A stretch of 8,572 bases of DNA, taken from Solirubrobacteraceae bacterium (lineage in GTDB: Bacteria > Actinomycetota > Thermoleophilia > Solirubrobacterales > Solirubrobacteraceae). This document shows positions 1 to 5,093 of the stretch, one piece after another (position 1 is the first letter of the stretch; each line of letters starts with the position of its first letter). A program made the translations under genes and the position numbers. The notes under the pieces were generated by a model, which had not been told where the DNA came from, did not search any database, and saw nothing but the letters and a program-made list of their open reading frames with translations. The DNA is taken from NCBI GenBank assembly GCA_025928415.1, contig JAICJK010000078.1, positions 1-8,572 on the forward strand. Direction: 5' to 3'.

Positions 1-330
1 CGCCGCGCCGAGCGCGCGGGCGTTGGCGTCGAGCGCCGCGGCGGCAGCCGCGTGGCCGGGCGACGCGAACCCCCGCCGCAACGCGACCGCGGCGGCCATG
101 CCGCTGGCCTGCACGTGCTCGGCGAGCAGGCCGGTGAGCTGGGCGCGGAAGGCCGCGGCGCCCGAGCGCGCGCCGGCGCTTTGCTGCGTGCCCGAGACCG
201 GCGAGGAGCCCTTCGCGCCCGCGCCGCAGCCGGCCGCGAAGGCCGCGGCGGCGCACGCGAGCAGCGCCACGCCCAGAGCGAGGCGGCGGGCCGGCGACCC
301 GGCGGGGAGGAGGGCTGCTCGAACGGGCAT
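1..330 (-). CDS. Putative lipoprotein, N-terminal part (runs off left edge)
   Basis: The minus-strand frame starting at ATG 330-328 stays open to base 1 and encodes 110 residues. Residues 1-35 look like a lipoprotein signal: Arg residues at 4, 15 and 16, a hydrophobic Ala/Leu stretch at about 17-32, and a lipobox-like FAAGC with the lipidated Cys at 35. A Gly/Ser-rich linker (about 36-57) follows. From residue 61 a helical segment begins with FRAQLTGLLAEHV and ends with LDANARALGAA. That pattern recalls helical-bundle lipoproteins of unknown function in actinobacteria, but no family is assigned. C or G dominates the third codon position, which favours this frame over the overlapping plus-strand frames. 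No clear ribosome binding site was seen. The gene is divergent from ssrA with only 38 bp between them. The C-terminus lies outside the window. Confidence 0.68.
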   Translation of the reverse strand, partial: MPVRAALLPAGSPARRLALGVALLACAAAAFAAGCGAGAKGSSPVSGTQQSAGARSGAAAFRAQLTGLLAEHVQASGMAAAVALRRGFASPGHAAAAAALDANARALGAA

Positions 331-345
331 GCGACGGGCTACACT
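319..345 (+). promoter_or_regulatory. Candidate ssrA promoter
   Basis: TACACT at 340-345 resembles an actinobacterial -10 box (TANNNT). A weak -35 candidate, TCGAAC, lies at 319-324 with a 15-bp spacer. A start near 352 would leave a leader of about 17 nt before the mature tmRNA 5' end at 369, to be removed by RNase P as for other tmRNAs. The element overlaps the first codons of the divergent lipoprotein gene. The -35 match is poor, so this is tentative. Confidence 0.35.
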
Positions 346-368
346 GGCAGGGTTGGACGACATACCCC

Positions 369-731
369 GGGGACGACAGGCTTCGACGTGGTCGGTTCCG
401 CCGGGTTGGTTGCGAGTCGAGGTCCCGGGAGGCCTCGTAAAACACCCGGGAAAACCATACGTGCGGACTCTCACGAGTACGCCCTCGCCGCTTAGTTCAT
501 AGCTAAGCCGTGAGGTCTGGGCCCCCGCCCGCCGGCCGTGGGGATCGCCTGGATCAGATGCCGGCTCACCCGGGGAGGCTCGCTCCCGCCGAACCGGGAA
601 CATCTTCAGGGAGCTGGTCCGTCGCAACCCGGCTCGCGAGGCGAGCGACGGATGAGATCAGAGCGCGAGCTACACTCGTAGAAGCCTTCCCAGCGCGATC
701 GCGGACGCGGGTTCAATTCCCGCCGTCTCCA
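369..731 (+). ncRNA. ssrA: tmRNA (transfer-messenger RNA)
   Basis: This is a complete one-piece tmRNA, which works with SmpB to rescue stalled ribosomes and tag the unfinished protein for proteolysis. The 5' end GGGGACG (369-375) pairs in all seven positions (one G-U) with CGTCTCC (724-730), forming the tRNA-like acceptor stem. The discriminator base is A731. The T arm is GCGGG (707-711), loop TTCAATT, CCCGC (719-723). The 5' domain has the usual GGCTTCGACG stretch (379-388). The messenger part reads GCG GAC TCT CAC GAG TAC GCC CTC GCC GCT TAG at 463-495, giving the tag ADSHEYALAA with the typical YALAA end. The resume codon is inferred to be GCG 463-465 by analogy with other actinobacterial tags that begin ADSH. 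The 3' CCA is not encoded (A731 is followed by CTG) and must be added after processing. smpB is not in the window. Confidence 0.96.
463..495 (+). other. tmRNA tag reading frame (ADSHEYALAA, TAG stop)
   Basis: Ten sense codons and a TAG stop lie inside ssrA. The C-terminal ALAA is the degradation signal read by ClpXP-type proteases in well-studied bacteria. The exact resume codon is inferred; an upstream in-frame choice would add residues before the Ala-Asp. Confidence 0.85.
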
Positions 732-744
732 CTGCTCGAGCAGT
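731..744. repeat. Perfect 14-bp palindrome at the ssrA 3' end
   Basis: ACTGCTCGAGCAGT is its own reverse complement. It begins at the discriminator base of tmRNA and extends into the trailer. It could form a short hairpin in the precursor and affect 3'-end trimming, or it may be chance. No integrase gene or duplicated ssrA end was seen, so it is not supported as an attachment site. Confidence 0.4.
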
Positions 745-757
745 GCAGAAGCTTCAG

Positions 758-783
758 AAAGCCCCGCTCCGGCGGGGTTCTCT
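758..783. terminator. Bidirectional hairpin terminator between ssrA and methyltransferase
   Basis: CCCCGC (762-767), loop TCCG, GCGGGG (772-777) forms a perfect 6-bp GC stem, extendable by G-U and A-T pairs. On the plus strand it is followed by TTCTCT and preceded by AGAAA, so a short U-containing tail exists in both directions. It lies 31 bp after mature ssrA and about 25 bp from the stop of the converging methyltransferase gene, and so probably serves both. Confidence 0.75.
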
Positions 784-801
784 GCGTCTCGGGCGCGGTA
801 C

Positions 802-1665
802 CTACCCGGGAGCGGTGCCCGCGGCGACGAGCAGCTCGCAGGGGCCCTCGAAGCCGCCCGCCGTCTCGTACCTCGTGAGCTCGCGCTCGATCTCGCTCCA
901 CGCCCCCTCGCGCTCGGTGTGGCTCAGCCCGGCGAGCATCTGGTGCAGGGCCCCGAAGGACTCGCGCGCGAAGCGGACGAACTCGGCGGTGGACGGCAGC
1001 CGCAGGGGAGCGGCGACTCGCCGCGTCTCGACGTCGGTGAAGCCGGCCCGCTCGAGGGCCGCCTCGATCACACCCGGGGCGCCGAGGCTGAACGGGCCCG
1101 GCCGGCCCTGCGCCGGCGCCGGAAGCTGCGCCCGGCGGCGGATGATCGACACCGGGATCGAGAAGAACCCGTTGGCTTCGGGCGTCGAGTAGACGATCCC
1201 GGCCAGGCGGCCGGCCGGCCTGAGCGCGCGCCGCATGCCGGCGAAGGCGGCCTGCTGGTCGGGGAAGTAGATGAAGCCGACGCGCGAGATGACCGCGTCG
1301 AACGTGCCCGGCGGCACGTCCAGCTGCTCGCCGTCGAGCACGCGGGTCTCGACGTTGCGCAACCCGGCTTCGCGTGCGCTGCGCTCGGCGAAGGCGAGGA
1401 TGTTGCTGGAGATGTCGGTGGCCAGCACATGACCGTCGGGCCCGGCGCGCCGGGCCGCCGCGAGCGTCTGGCCCCCGGCGCCGGCTGCCACGTCGAGCAC
1501 CCGCGCCGTCCGGGCGATGCCCGCCATGTCGAGCATCGTCTCGGTCGCAACTCCGAGCCAGGCTTCGAGCGTCGGGGCCCAGCGGTGCCAGGGCTCGGCC
1601 GCGGTCTGCCATTGGTCGGTCGTCGTGCGCTTGTAGGCGAGCGGGTCGAAGGGCTCGGTGCTCAT
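802..1665 (-). CDS. Class I SAM-dependent methyltransferase
   Basis: The protein has 287 residues and is probably cytoplasmic, since no signal peptide or membrane segment is seen. It has a Rossmann-type methyltransferase fold of the Methyltransf_11/25 (UbiE-like) type. Motif I, VLDVAAGAGG, is at residues 56-65 and binds S-adenosylmethionine. The acidic residue at the end of strand 2 is in LATDIS (Asp84). DGEQLD follows at 111-116, then FDAVISRVGFIYFPD at 122-136 and the post-motif ALRPAGRL at 147-154. The C-terminal half (about 160-287) would shape the acceptor site, and the acceptor is unknown. The start ATG at 1665 is preceded by GGAAG about 8 nt upstream and begins at the natural domain edge; a longer open frame upstream is not needed. 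The gene is divergent from the enolase-superfamily gene (124 bp apart) and convergent with ssrA. A metabolic link to the enolase-like enzyme is possible but not shown. Confidence 0.9.
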   Translation of the reverse strand: MSTEPFDPLAYKRTTTDQWQTAAEPWHRWAPTLEAWLGVATETMLDMAGIARTARVLDVAAGAGGQTLAAARRAGPDGHVLATDISSNILAFAERSAREAGLRNVETRVLDGEQLDVPPGTFDAVISRVGFIYFPDQQAAFAGMRRALRPAGRLAGIVYSTPEANGFFSIPVSIIRRRAQLPAPAQGRPGPFSLGAPGVIEAALERAGFTDVETRRVAAPLRLPSTAEFVRFARESFGALHQMLAGLSHTEREGAWSEIERELTRYETAGGFEGPCELLVAAGTAPG

Positions 1666-1789
1666 GTCGACTTCCGACCTGCGGTTCGCATCGCGGCGCC
1701 AAGCATCGCACTGCGTCCGTCGAAGGGGAGAGGGCCGTGTCCACTCGGGGCGGCGATGAGTTCTCGCGGCGCCCGCCGTCTGAGCCGCG

Positions 1790-2884
1790 ATGACCGACAA
1801 TGACCGGATGAGCGTCCCGGGCGCCTCGACGGACTCGCTGTGGCCGCGGGTCGGCGCGCTGCCGCTCGTCGTCGAGGCCTGCGAGTACGACCGGCTGCAC
1901 GCCGTCCTCGCCCACGGCTTCCAGCGCGTGACGACCCACGTGCGCCTCGCCGGCGCCGGCACCGACGGGCTCGGCGAGGACGTCGGCGTCCACGTCGAGG
2001 ACGGGAGCTCGCTGCACGAGACCCGCCCCGCGCTGCCGCTGGAGGGCGAGTGGACGGTGGCGAGCTTCTGCGACCACCTCGCCACCCTCGAGCTCTGGCG
2101 CCGGCCGCCGGAGTGGGAGCTGGCCCGGCGCTTTCGCAACTGGGCGTTCGAGTCGGCGGCGCTGGACCTCGCGCTGCGGCAGGCCGGCCGGGCCCTGCAC
2201 GACGTGCTCGGGCTCCAGGCGCGGCCGGTGCGGTTCGTCAACTCGCTCGGCCTCGGCGAGCAGCCGTCCTTCGAGCACCTGCGCCGGCGGATCGCCCGCT
2301 CGCCCGGGGTGCGCTTCAAGCTCGACGCGCAGGCCACCTGGACTCCGGCCCTCGTCGACCAGGTCGCGGCGACCGCCGCGGTGGACACGATCGACTTCAA
2401 GGGCCAGTACGGCATCGAAGTCGAGGACCCGGAGGCGCTGCTCGCCCTCTACGACCGCGTGCTCCCCGCCTTCCCGGACGCCTACCTGGAGGATCCGCAC
2501 GACCTGCCCGGCATCGCCGAGCGGCTCGGCGACCACCTCGACCGGGTGTCCTACGACGCGCCCGTCCGCGGCCCCGAGGACATCGGCGCGACGCCGCTGC
2601 GCGGGCGCGTCGTCAACGTCAAGCCGTCGCGCATCGGCGGCCTGCGCGGGCTGTTCGGCGTCTACGCGCGCTGCGCGCGCGAGCGGCGGCCGATGTACGG
2701 CGGCGGCATGGGCGAGCTCGGCGTCGGCCGCGGGCAGATCGAGCTGCTCGCCGCGCTGTTCCACCCCGACGCGCCGAACGACGTCGCGCCCAGCGCCTAC
2801 AACGAGGACGACCCGTCGGAGCCCCTCCCGTCCAGCCCGCTCGCGCCGCGACCCGCGGCCGCCGGCTTCCGCTGGGCGGCGTAG
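1790..2884 (+). CDS. Enolase-superfamily (MR/MLE/OSBS-like) enzyme, substrate unknown
   Basis: The protein has 364 residues, a usual length for the mandelate racemase/muconate lactonizing branch. The active-site pattern along the barrel is complete: KLD after strand 2 (Lys177), TIDFKG (metal ligand Asp202), YLEDP (Glu234), VSYDAPV (Asp256), and VNVKPSRIGGL with base Lys278. GGGMGELGVGR near 303-313 resembles the GGM-E-G-GR motif of o-succinylbenzoate synthase-like members. These enzymes use Mg2+ to stabilise an enolate after the alpha proton of a carboxylate is removed. Assignment to OSBS is not justified: no menaquinone genes are near, and many relatives have other substrates. An in-frame TGA at 1781-1783 limits the start to ATG 1790 or ATG 1808. 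Neither has a clear Shine-Dalgarno sequence, so the first six residues are uncertain. The C-terminal 25 residues are Pro/Ala-rich and probably flexible. Confidence 0.88.
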   Translation: MTDNDRMSVPGASTDSLWPRVGALPLVVEACEYDRLHAVLAHGFQRVTTHVRLAGAGTDGLGEDVGVHVEDGSSLHETRPALPLEGEWTVASFCDHLATLELWRRPPEWELARRFRNWAFESAALDLALRQAGRALHDVLGLQARPVRFVNSLGLGEQPSFEHLRRRIARSPGVRFKLDAQATWTPALVDQVAATAAVDTIDFKGQYGIEVEDPEALLALYDRVLPAFPDAYLEDPHDLPGIAERLGDHLDRVSYDAPVRGPEDIGATPLRGRVVNVKPSRIGGLRGLFGVYARCARERRPMYGGGMGELGVGRGQIELLAALFHPDAPNDVAPSAYNEDDPSEPLPSSPLAPRPAAAGFRWAA

Positions 2885-2933
2885 GTCCGCCGCAACGGGC
2901 GTTCAGCGGCAGCGGGGCGGAGCCATTGCTGTG

Positions 2934-2967
2934 TCATACGCGCTAGCATCGTCCGTATGACGATGCT
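2934..2967. promoter_or_regulatory. Nested inverted repeats over the antitoxin start (candidate operator)
   Basis: Two interleaved inverted repeats are visible. TCATACG (2934-2940) pairs with CGTATGA (2954-2960) across 13 nt. AGCATCGT (2945-2952) pairs with ACGATGCT (2960-2967) across 7 nt. Both are perfect and overlap the antitoxin start codon at 2957. RHH antitoxins usually bind such palindromes to repress their own operon, so this is a good candidate operator. The binding itself is inferred. Confidence 0.6.
2944..2957 (+). promoter_or_regulatory. Candidate leaderless promoter -10 box for the toxin-antitoxin operon
   Basis: TAGCAT (2944-2949) fits the actinobacterial TANNNT -10 pattern. 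It ends 7 nt before ATG 2957, the spacing expected if transcription starts at the first base of the start codon. No Shine-Dalgarno sequence is visible upstream, which fits a leaderless mRNA. No convincing -35 was found. The box lies inside the inverted repeats, so a bound antitoxin could block RNA polymerase. Confidence 0.45.
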
Positions 2968-3208
2968 GAGCTTCCGCGTCCCGGACGATGAGGCGGCCGA
3001 GGTTCGGCGGTGGGCCGAGGCGTTGGGAATGGATCGCTCGGAGATCCTGCGTGACGCGCTTCATCGTCACCTGGTCGTGTTGAGCAGCGAGCGCGATGCG
3101 GACGCCTGGGAGCGGATGCCGTTGACGGAGTCCGAGCGATCCCTCGCCGAGATCGCCGATTGGGGCCCGGCCGAGGACTGGGCCGACTGGCGCGATGCAG
3201 CGCGGTGA
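2957..3208 (+). CDS. Ribbon-helix-helix antitoxin (CopG/MazE-like)
   Basis: This is an 83-residue cytoplasmic protein. Residues 4-38 form a ribbon-helix-helix unit: the strand LSFRVPDD, helix AAEVRRWAEALG, a turn at MDRS, and helix EILRDALHRHL. Dimers of this fold bind palindromic DNA through the beta strands. The acidic, Trp-rich tail (about 45-83, with DWGPAEDWADWRD) is expected to wrap around and neutralise the toxin encoded next. The gene overlaps the toxin gene by 14 nt, a normal sign of translational coupling. ATG 2957 was taken as start; ATG 2963 is two codons later and equally possible. It probably represses its own operon through the inverted repeats at its start. Family type is clear, but the exact antitoxin subfamily is not. 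Confidence 0.87.
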   Translation: MTMLSFRVPDDEAAEVRRWAEALGMDRSEILRDALHRHLVVLSSERDADAWERMPLTESERSLAEIADWGPAEDWADWRDAAR

Positions 3209-3503
3209 GATCTGGTTCGCGGCGACGCCCGGGGGCGATCGTCCCGTGTTGGTGCTGACGCGCGACCCCGTTGCCGATCGCATCGGATCCGTCGTGGTCG
3301 CCGCGCTGACGCGAACGCGGCGCAGCCTCGTGTCGGAGCTCCTGCTCACGCCGGCGGACGACGGCGTCCCCTCGGAGTGCGTCGTCAACTTCGACAACGT
3401 GCACACGTTGCCCCGCGAAACGCTCAGGCGGCGGGTCACCGGCCTCTCGCCGAGACGGATGGCACAAGCCTGCCGGGCGTTCCGCAACGCCGTCGGCTGC
3501 TGA
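3195..3503 (+). CDS. MazF/PemK-family endoribonuclease toxin
   Basis: The protein has 102 residues, close to the usual MazF size. It opens with the family signature RGEIWFA at 3-9, followed by RPVLVLTRD (16-24), where Arg16 matches the catalytic Arg region. VVVAALTRTRRS (33-44) carries the Thr/Arg cluster of the active site. ECVVNFDNVHTLPRE (61-75) and the C-terminal RAFRNAVGC are further family hallmarks. MazF enzymes cut RNA at short specific sequences and stop growth when the antitoxin is lost. All expected blocks are present, so the toxin looks intact. The start lies inside the last codons of the antitoxin gene, and no strong ribosome binding site is needed if translation is coupled. The gene ends 61 bp before the stop of the converging binding-protein gene, with a strong hairpin between. 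The RNA target sequence cannot be predicted from sequence. Confidence 0.92.
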   Translation: MQRGEIWFAATPGGDRPVLVLTRDPVADRIGSVVVAALTRTRRSLVSELLLTPADDGVPSECVVNFDNVHTLPRETLRRRVTGLSPRRMAQACRAFRNAVGC

Positions 3504-3516
3504 GCGCCACGACCGG

Positions 3517-3559
3517 CAAGGCGCGCCCCCGGGCGGGAGGCTCGGGGGGCGCGCCCTTG
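3517..3559. terminator. Bidirectional hairpin between toxin and binding-protein genes
   Basis: GGCGCGCCCCC (3520-3530) pairs perfectly over 11 bp with GGGGGCGCGCC (3545-3555), leaving a 14-nt loop. Outer CAA (3517-3519) and TTG (3557-3559) add three pairs around a single bulged C. The tail is only a short TT in each direction, so termination may be weak or Rho-assisted. The position between two converging genes supports a shared terminator. Confidence 0.68.
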
Positions 3560-3563
3560 TGTC

Positions 3564-4712
3564 CTACGCCGAGACGCGCGTCTCCCGCACGCTGCCGACG
3601 ACGCTCTCCTGGGGGTCGATCACCCCGAGATCCTCGACGACCTTGAACGCGCCGTCGTTCGCCTGGGCGATGTACATGTTCAGGCGGACGTGGTGCTGGC
3701 CCGGCACCATCGCGGCCGGCCCGCCCGGGCCCCGGGGGATCGTCGCGTGATCGAGTGCCTCGATCACGTCGTCCTGCTCGAGCGAGCCCGCCTCGTTCAC
3801 GGCGGCCTCCCAGAGCTTCAGGCCGCGGTACAGGCCCGAGCAGGCGCTCCCGGCCGTGAACTTCGCGCTGCCCGCGAACAGCTCGTCGTAGCGGGCGAGC
3901 AGCGCCTTGCTGAACGGATCGCCGACGTCCTCGTAGTAGTCGAGGCAGCTGTAGAGGCCCTCGACGTGCGCGGCCGGCACCAGGTTGAGGAAGTTCTCGT
4001 CGAAGTACGTGCAGACGAGGTGACCGCCCCGGGCGGAGAAGCCGGCGTCGTGGAGCAGCTCGAGGAACGGCGGGAGGCCGGGTGGGACGATCGTGTTGAA
4101 CACGACCTCTGCGCCGCTGGACATGATCCGCTCGACGGTCTCGCGGTAGTCGGTGTGGTCGAGGGGGAAGTACTCCTCGCCGACGATCGCGCCCCCCTGC
4201 GCCGCGACGGCCTCACGGACCTTCGCGTTCAGCACGTGCGGCCAGATGTAGTCGGCGGAGGGCAGGTAGAACGTCCTGGCTCCGGTCCGCTGCATCAGCC
4301 ACGGGATGAGCGGCTCGATCTGCTGCGCCGGCACCGGGCCGGTGCAGAAGATCAGCGGGTCGCACTCCTGCCCCTCGTACTGCTCGGGGTAGATGTAGAG
4401 CGTCCGGCCGTCCACGACGGCGGGGCCCTTGATGGCCTGCCGTGTGGAGCTGTAGATGCCGCCCAGGATCACGTCGACGTGATCCTGCTCGACGAGCTTG
4501 GTCGCCGCGGCCTGCGCCGCGCCGTCCTCGGTGGCGCTGTCCTCGAGGTGCAGCTCGAGCTGTCGCCCCAGGAGGCCGCCGCGGGCGTTGATGTCGTCGA
4601 TCACCATCCGGGCCACGTTCGCGTTGGCGATGCCCATGAACGAGAGCGCGCCCGTCTGGTCCGTGATGACCCCCACCTTGATGGGGGCGACCGATGCTGT
4701 TGACTGCTGCAT
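3564..4712 (-). CDS. UrtA/AmiC-like type 1 periplasmic-binding-fold protein without signal peptide
   Basis: The protein has 382 residues of the Peripla_BP_5/6 type found in urea/short-chain amide binding proteins (UrtA, FmdD) and the cytoplasmic amide sensor AmiC. Lobe 1 starts at once with IKVGVITDQTGALSFMG (11-27). Family blocks follow: INARGGLLGRQ (41-51), ILGGIYSSTRQAIKGP (82-97), YIYPEQYEG (about 106-114), GPVPAQQIEPLIPWL (about 124-138), SADYIWPHVLN (about 151-161) and EEYFPLDHTDY (about 178-188). No signal peptide or lipobox precedes lobe 1. An in-frame TAG at 4730-4728 leaves only five codons before the ATG, so no longer N-terminus is possible from this DNA. The start has GGAGAA about 6 nt upstream. 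No permease or ATPase genes are adjacent. It lies 15 bp after the small ABM-like gene and downstream of the HD-GYP/LuxR regulator. A cytoplasmic ligand sensor is inferred; Tat- or Sec-independent export is less likely. Confidence 0.88.
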   Translation of the reverse strand: MQQSTASVAPIKVGVITDQTGALSFMGIANANVARMVIDDINARGGLLGRQLELHLEDSATEDGAAQAAATKLVEQDHVDVILGGIYSSTRQAIKGPAVVDGRTLYIYPEQYEGQECDPLIFCTGPVPAQQIEPLIPWLMQRTGARTFYLPSADYIWPHVLNAKVREAVAAQGGAIVGEEYFPLDHTDYRETVERIMSSGAEVVFNTIVPPGLPPFLELLHDAGFSARGGHLVCTYFDENFLNLVPAAHVEGLYSCLDYYEDVGDPFSKALLARYDELFAGSAKFTAGSACSGLYRGLKLWEAAVNEAGSLEQDDVIEALDHATIPRGPGGPAAMVPGQHHVRLNMYIAQANDGAFKVVEDLGVIDPQESVVGSVRETRVSA

Positions 4713-4718
4713 GGCGAT

Positions 4719-4724
4719 TTCTCC
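4719..4724 (-). promoter_or_regulatory. Ribosome binding site deciding the binding-protein start
   Basis: On the minus strand GGAGAA (4724-4719) lies 6 nt before ATG 4712. It sits between the TAG stop of the small upstream gene and this start, which fixes the N-terminus and shows that the binding protein has its own initiation site. Confidence 0.65.
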
Positions 4725-4727
4725 GAT

Positions 4728-5000
4728 CTAGGCGTCGTAGCGGCCGCCGAGCTCCGCGACCTGGGGCCTGCTCGTGTGCCCGGCGTCCTGCATGATCGGC
4801 GGGACCTCGGGGTCGGAGGCGAACCGCTGCCATCCCTCCGCGTCCCAGTCGAAGATCACCCAGACGCGGTCGTCCTCGTTGGGGTCGCGGAACACGACCG
4901 CGCCCTTGGACCCGTGCTGCCGTCGCTTCTCGGCGCTCGTCGTCGAGAAGATGGCCGTGAAGCGGTCGAAGTCCTCGACCGTCGTCGTTGCCAGGAGCAT
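4728..5000 (-). CDS. Small ABM-like dimeric alpha/beta-barrel protein
   Basis: The protein has 90 residues and is cytoplasmic. It has the look of a ferredoxin-like, dimeric alpha/beta-barrel protein of the antibiotic-biosynthesis-monooxygenase-like group. The pattern is strand MLLATTTV (1-8), helix DFDRFTAIFST (10-20), Lys/Arg-rich KRRQHGSKG (25-33), strand AVVFRDP (34-40), the strand RVWVIFDWD (45-53), helix GWQRFASDP (56-64) and a last helical part at VPPIMQDAG. I recall similar short proteins as conserved hypotheticals in actinobacteria, but no reaction is known to me. A good Shine-Dalgarno sequence, GGGGAAG, lies 4 nt before ATG 5000. The gene is 93 bp downstream of the HD-GYP/LuxR gene and 15 bp upstream of the binding-protein gene. 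The latter is probably cotranscribed with it and is in the same reading frame after a TAG. Confidence 0.8.
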   Translation of the reverse strand: MLLATTTVEDFDRFTAIFSTTSAEKRRQHGSKGAVVFRDPNEDDRVWVIFDWDAEGWQRFASDPEVPPIMQDAGHTSRPQVAELGGRYDA

Positions 5001-5020
5001 CGTTCTTCCCCTCTGTGACC

Positions 5021-5041
5021 CGGCGCCGCCGATCGGCGCCG
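5021..5041. repeat. Palindromic repeat upstream of the ABM-like gene
   Basis: CGGCGCCG occurs twice, at 5021-5028 and 5034-5041, 5 nt apart. Each copy is itself palindromic, so the pair reads as both direct and inverted repeat. It lies 20-40 bp upstream of the ABM-like start and downstream of the regulator gene. It could be an operator for the LuxR-type domain or part of a hairpin. In DNA this GC-rich it could also be chance. Confidence 0.35.
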
Positions 5042-5061
5042 ATGGTCAGGCGACTATCTGC

Positions 5062-5075
5062 CCCGGCCGGCCGGG
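5062..5075. repeat. 14-bp GC palindrome after the HD-GYP/LuxR gene
   Basis: CCCGGCCGGCCGGG (5062-5075) is a perfect palindrome that begins about 18 bp after the regulator's stop. A smaller hairpin, GGGC-GTTC-GCCC on the minus strand (5094-5083), overlaps that stop codon. Neither has a U-tract, so they may attenuate rather than end transcription into the two downstream genes. Confidence 0.3.
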
Positions 5076-5093
5076 CGGCATCGGGCGAACGCC

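Noticed and set aside
23..502. Plus-strand open frames across the first 500 bases
   Set aside because: They run into ssrA, have shadow-like composition, and compete with the lipoprotein frame on the minus strand. The YALAA end of one is the tmRNA tag itself.
700..760. ssrA 3' end as a genomic-island attachment site
   Set aside because: tmRNA genes are common integration sites, but no integrase, direct repeat of the 3' end or island-like gene content is seen on either side.
713..2764. Minus-strand open frame of 683 codons over tmRNA, methyltransferase and enolase genes
   Set aside because: It crosses a well-supported RNA gene and two coding regions with clear motifs and shows no recognisable domain, so it is a frame shadow.
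3564..5000. Start of a urea/amide ABC transporter operon (urtABCDE-like)
   Set aside because: The binding protein lacks a signal peptide, and no permease or ATPase gene lies on either side. A shared hairpin and the toxin-antitoxin pair follow it.
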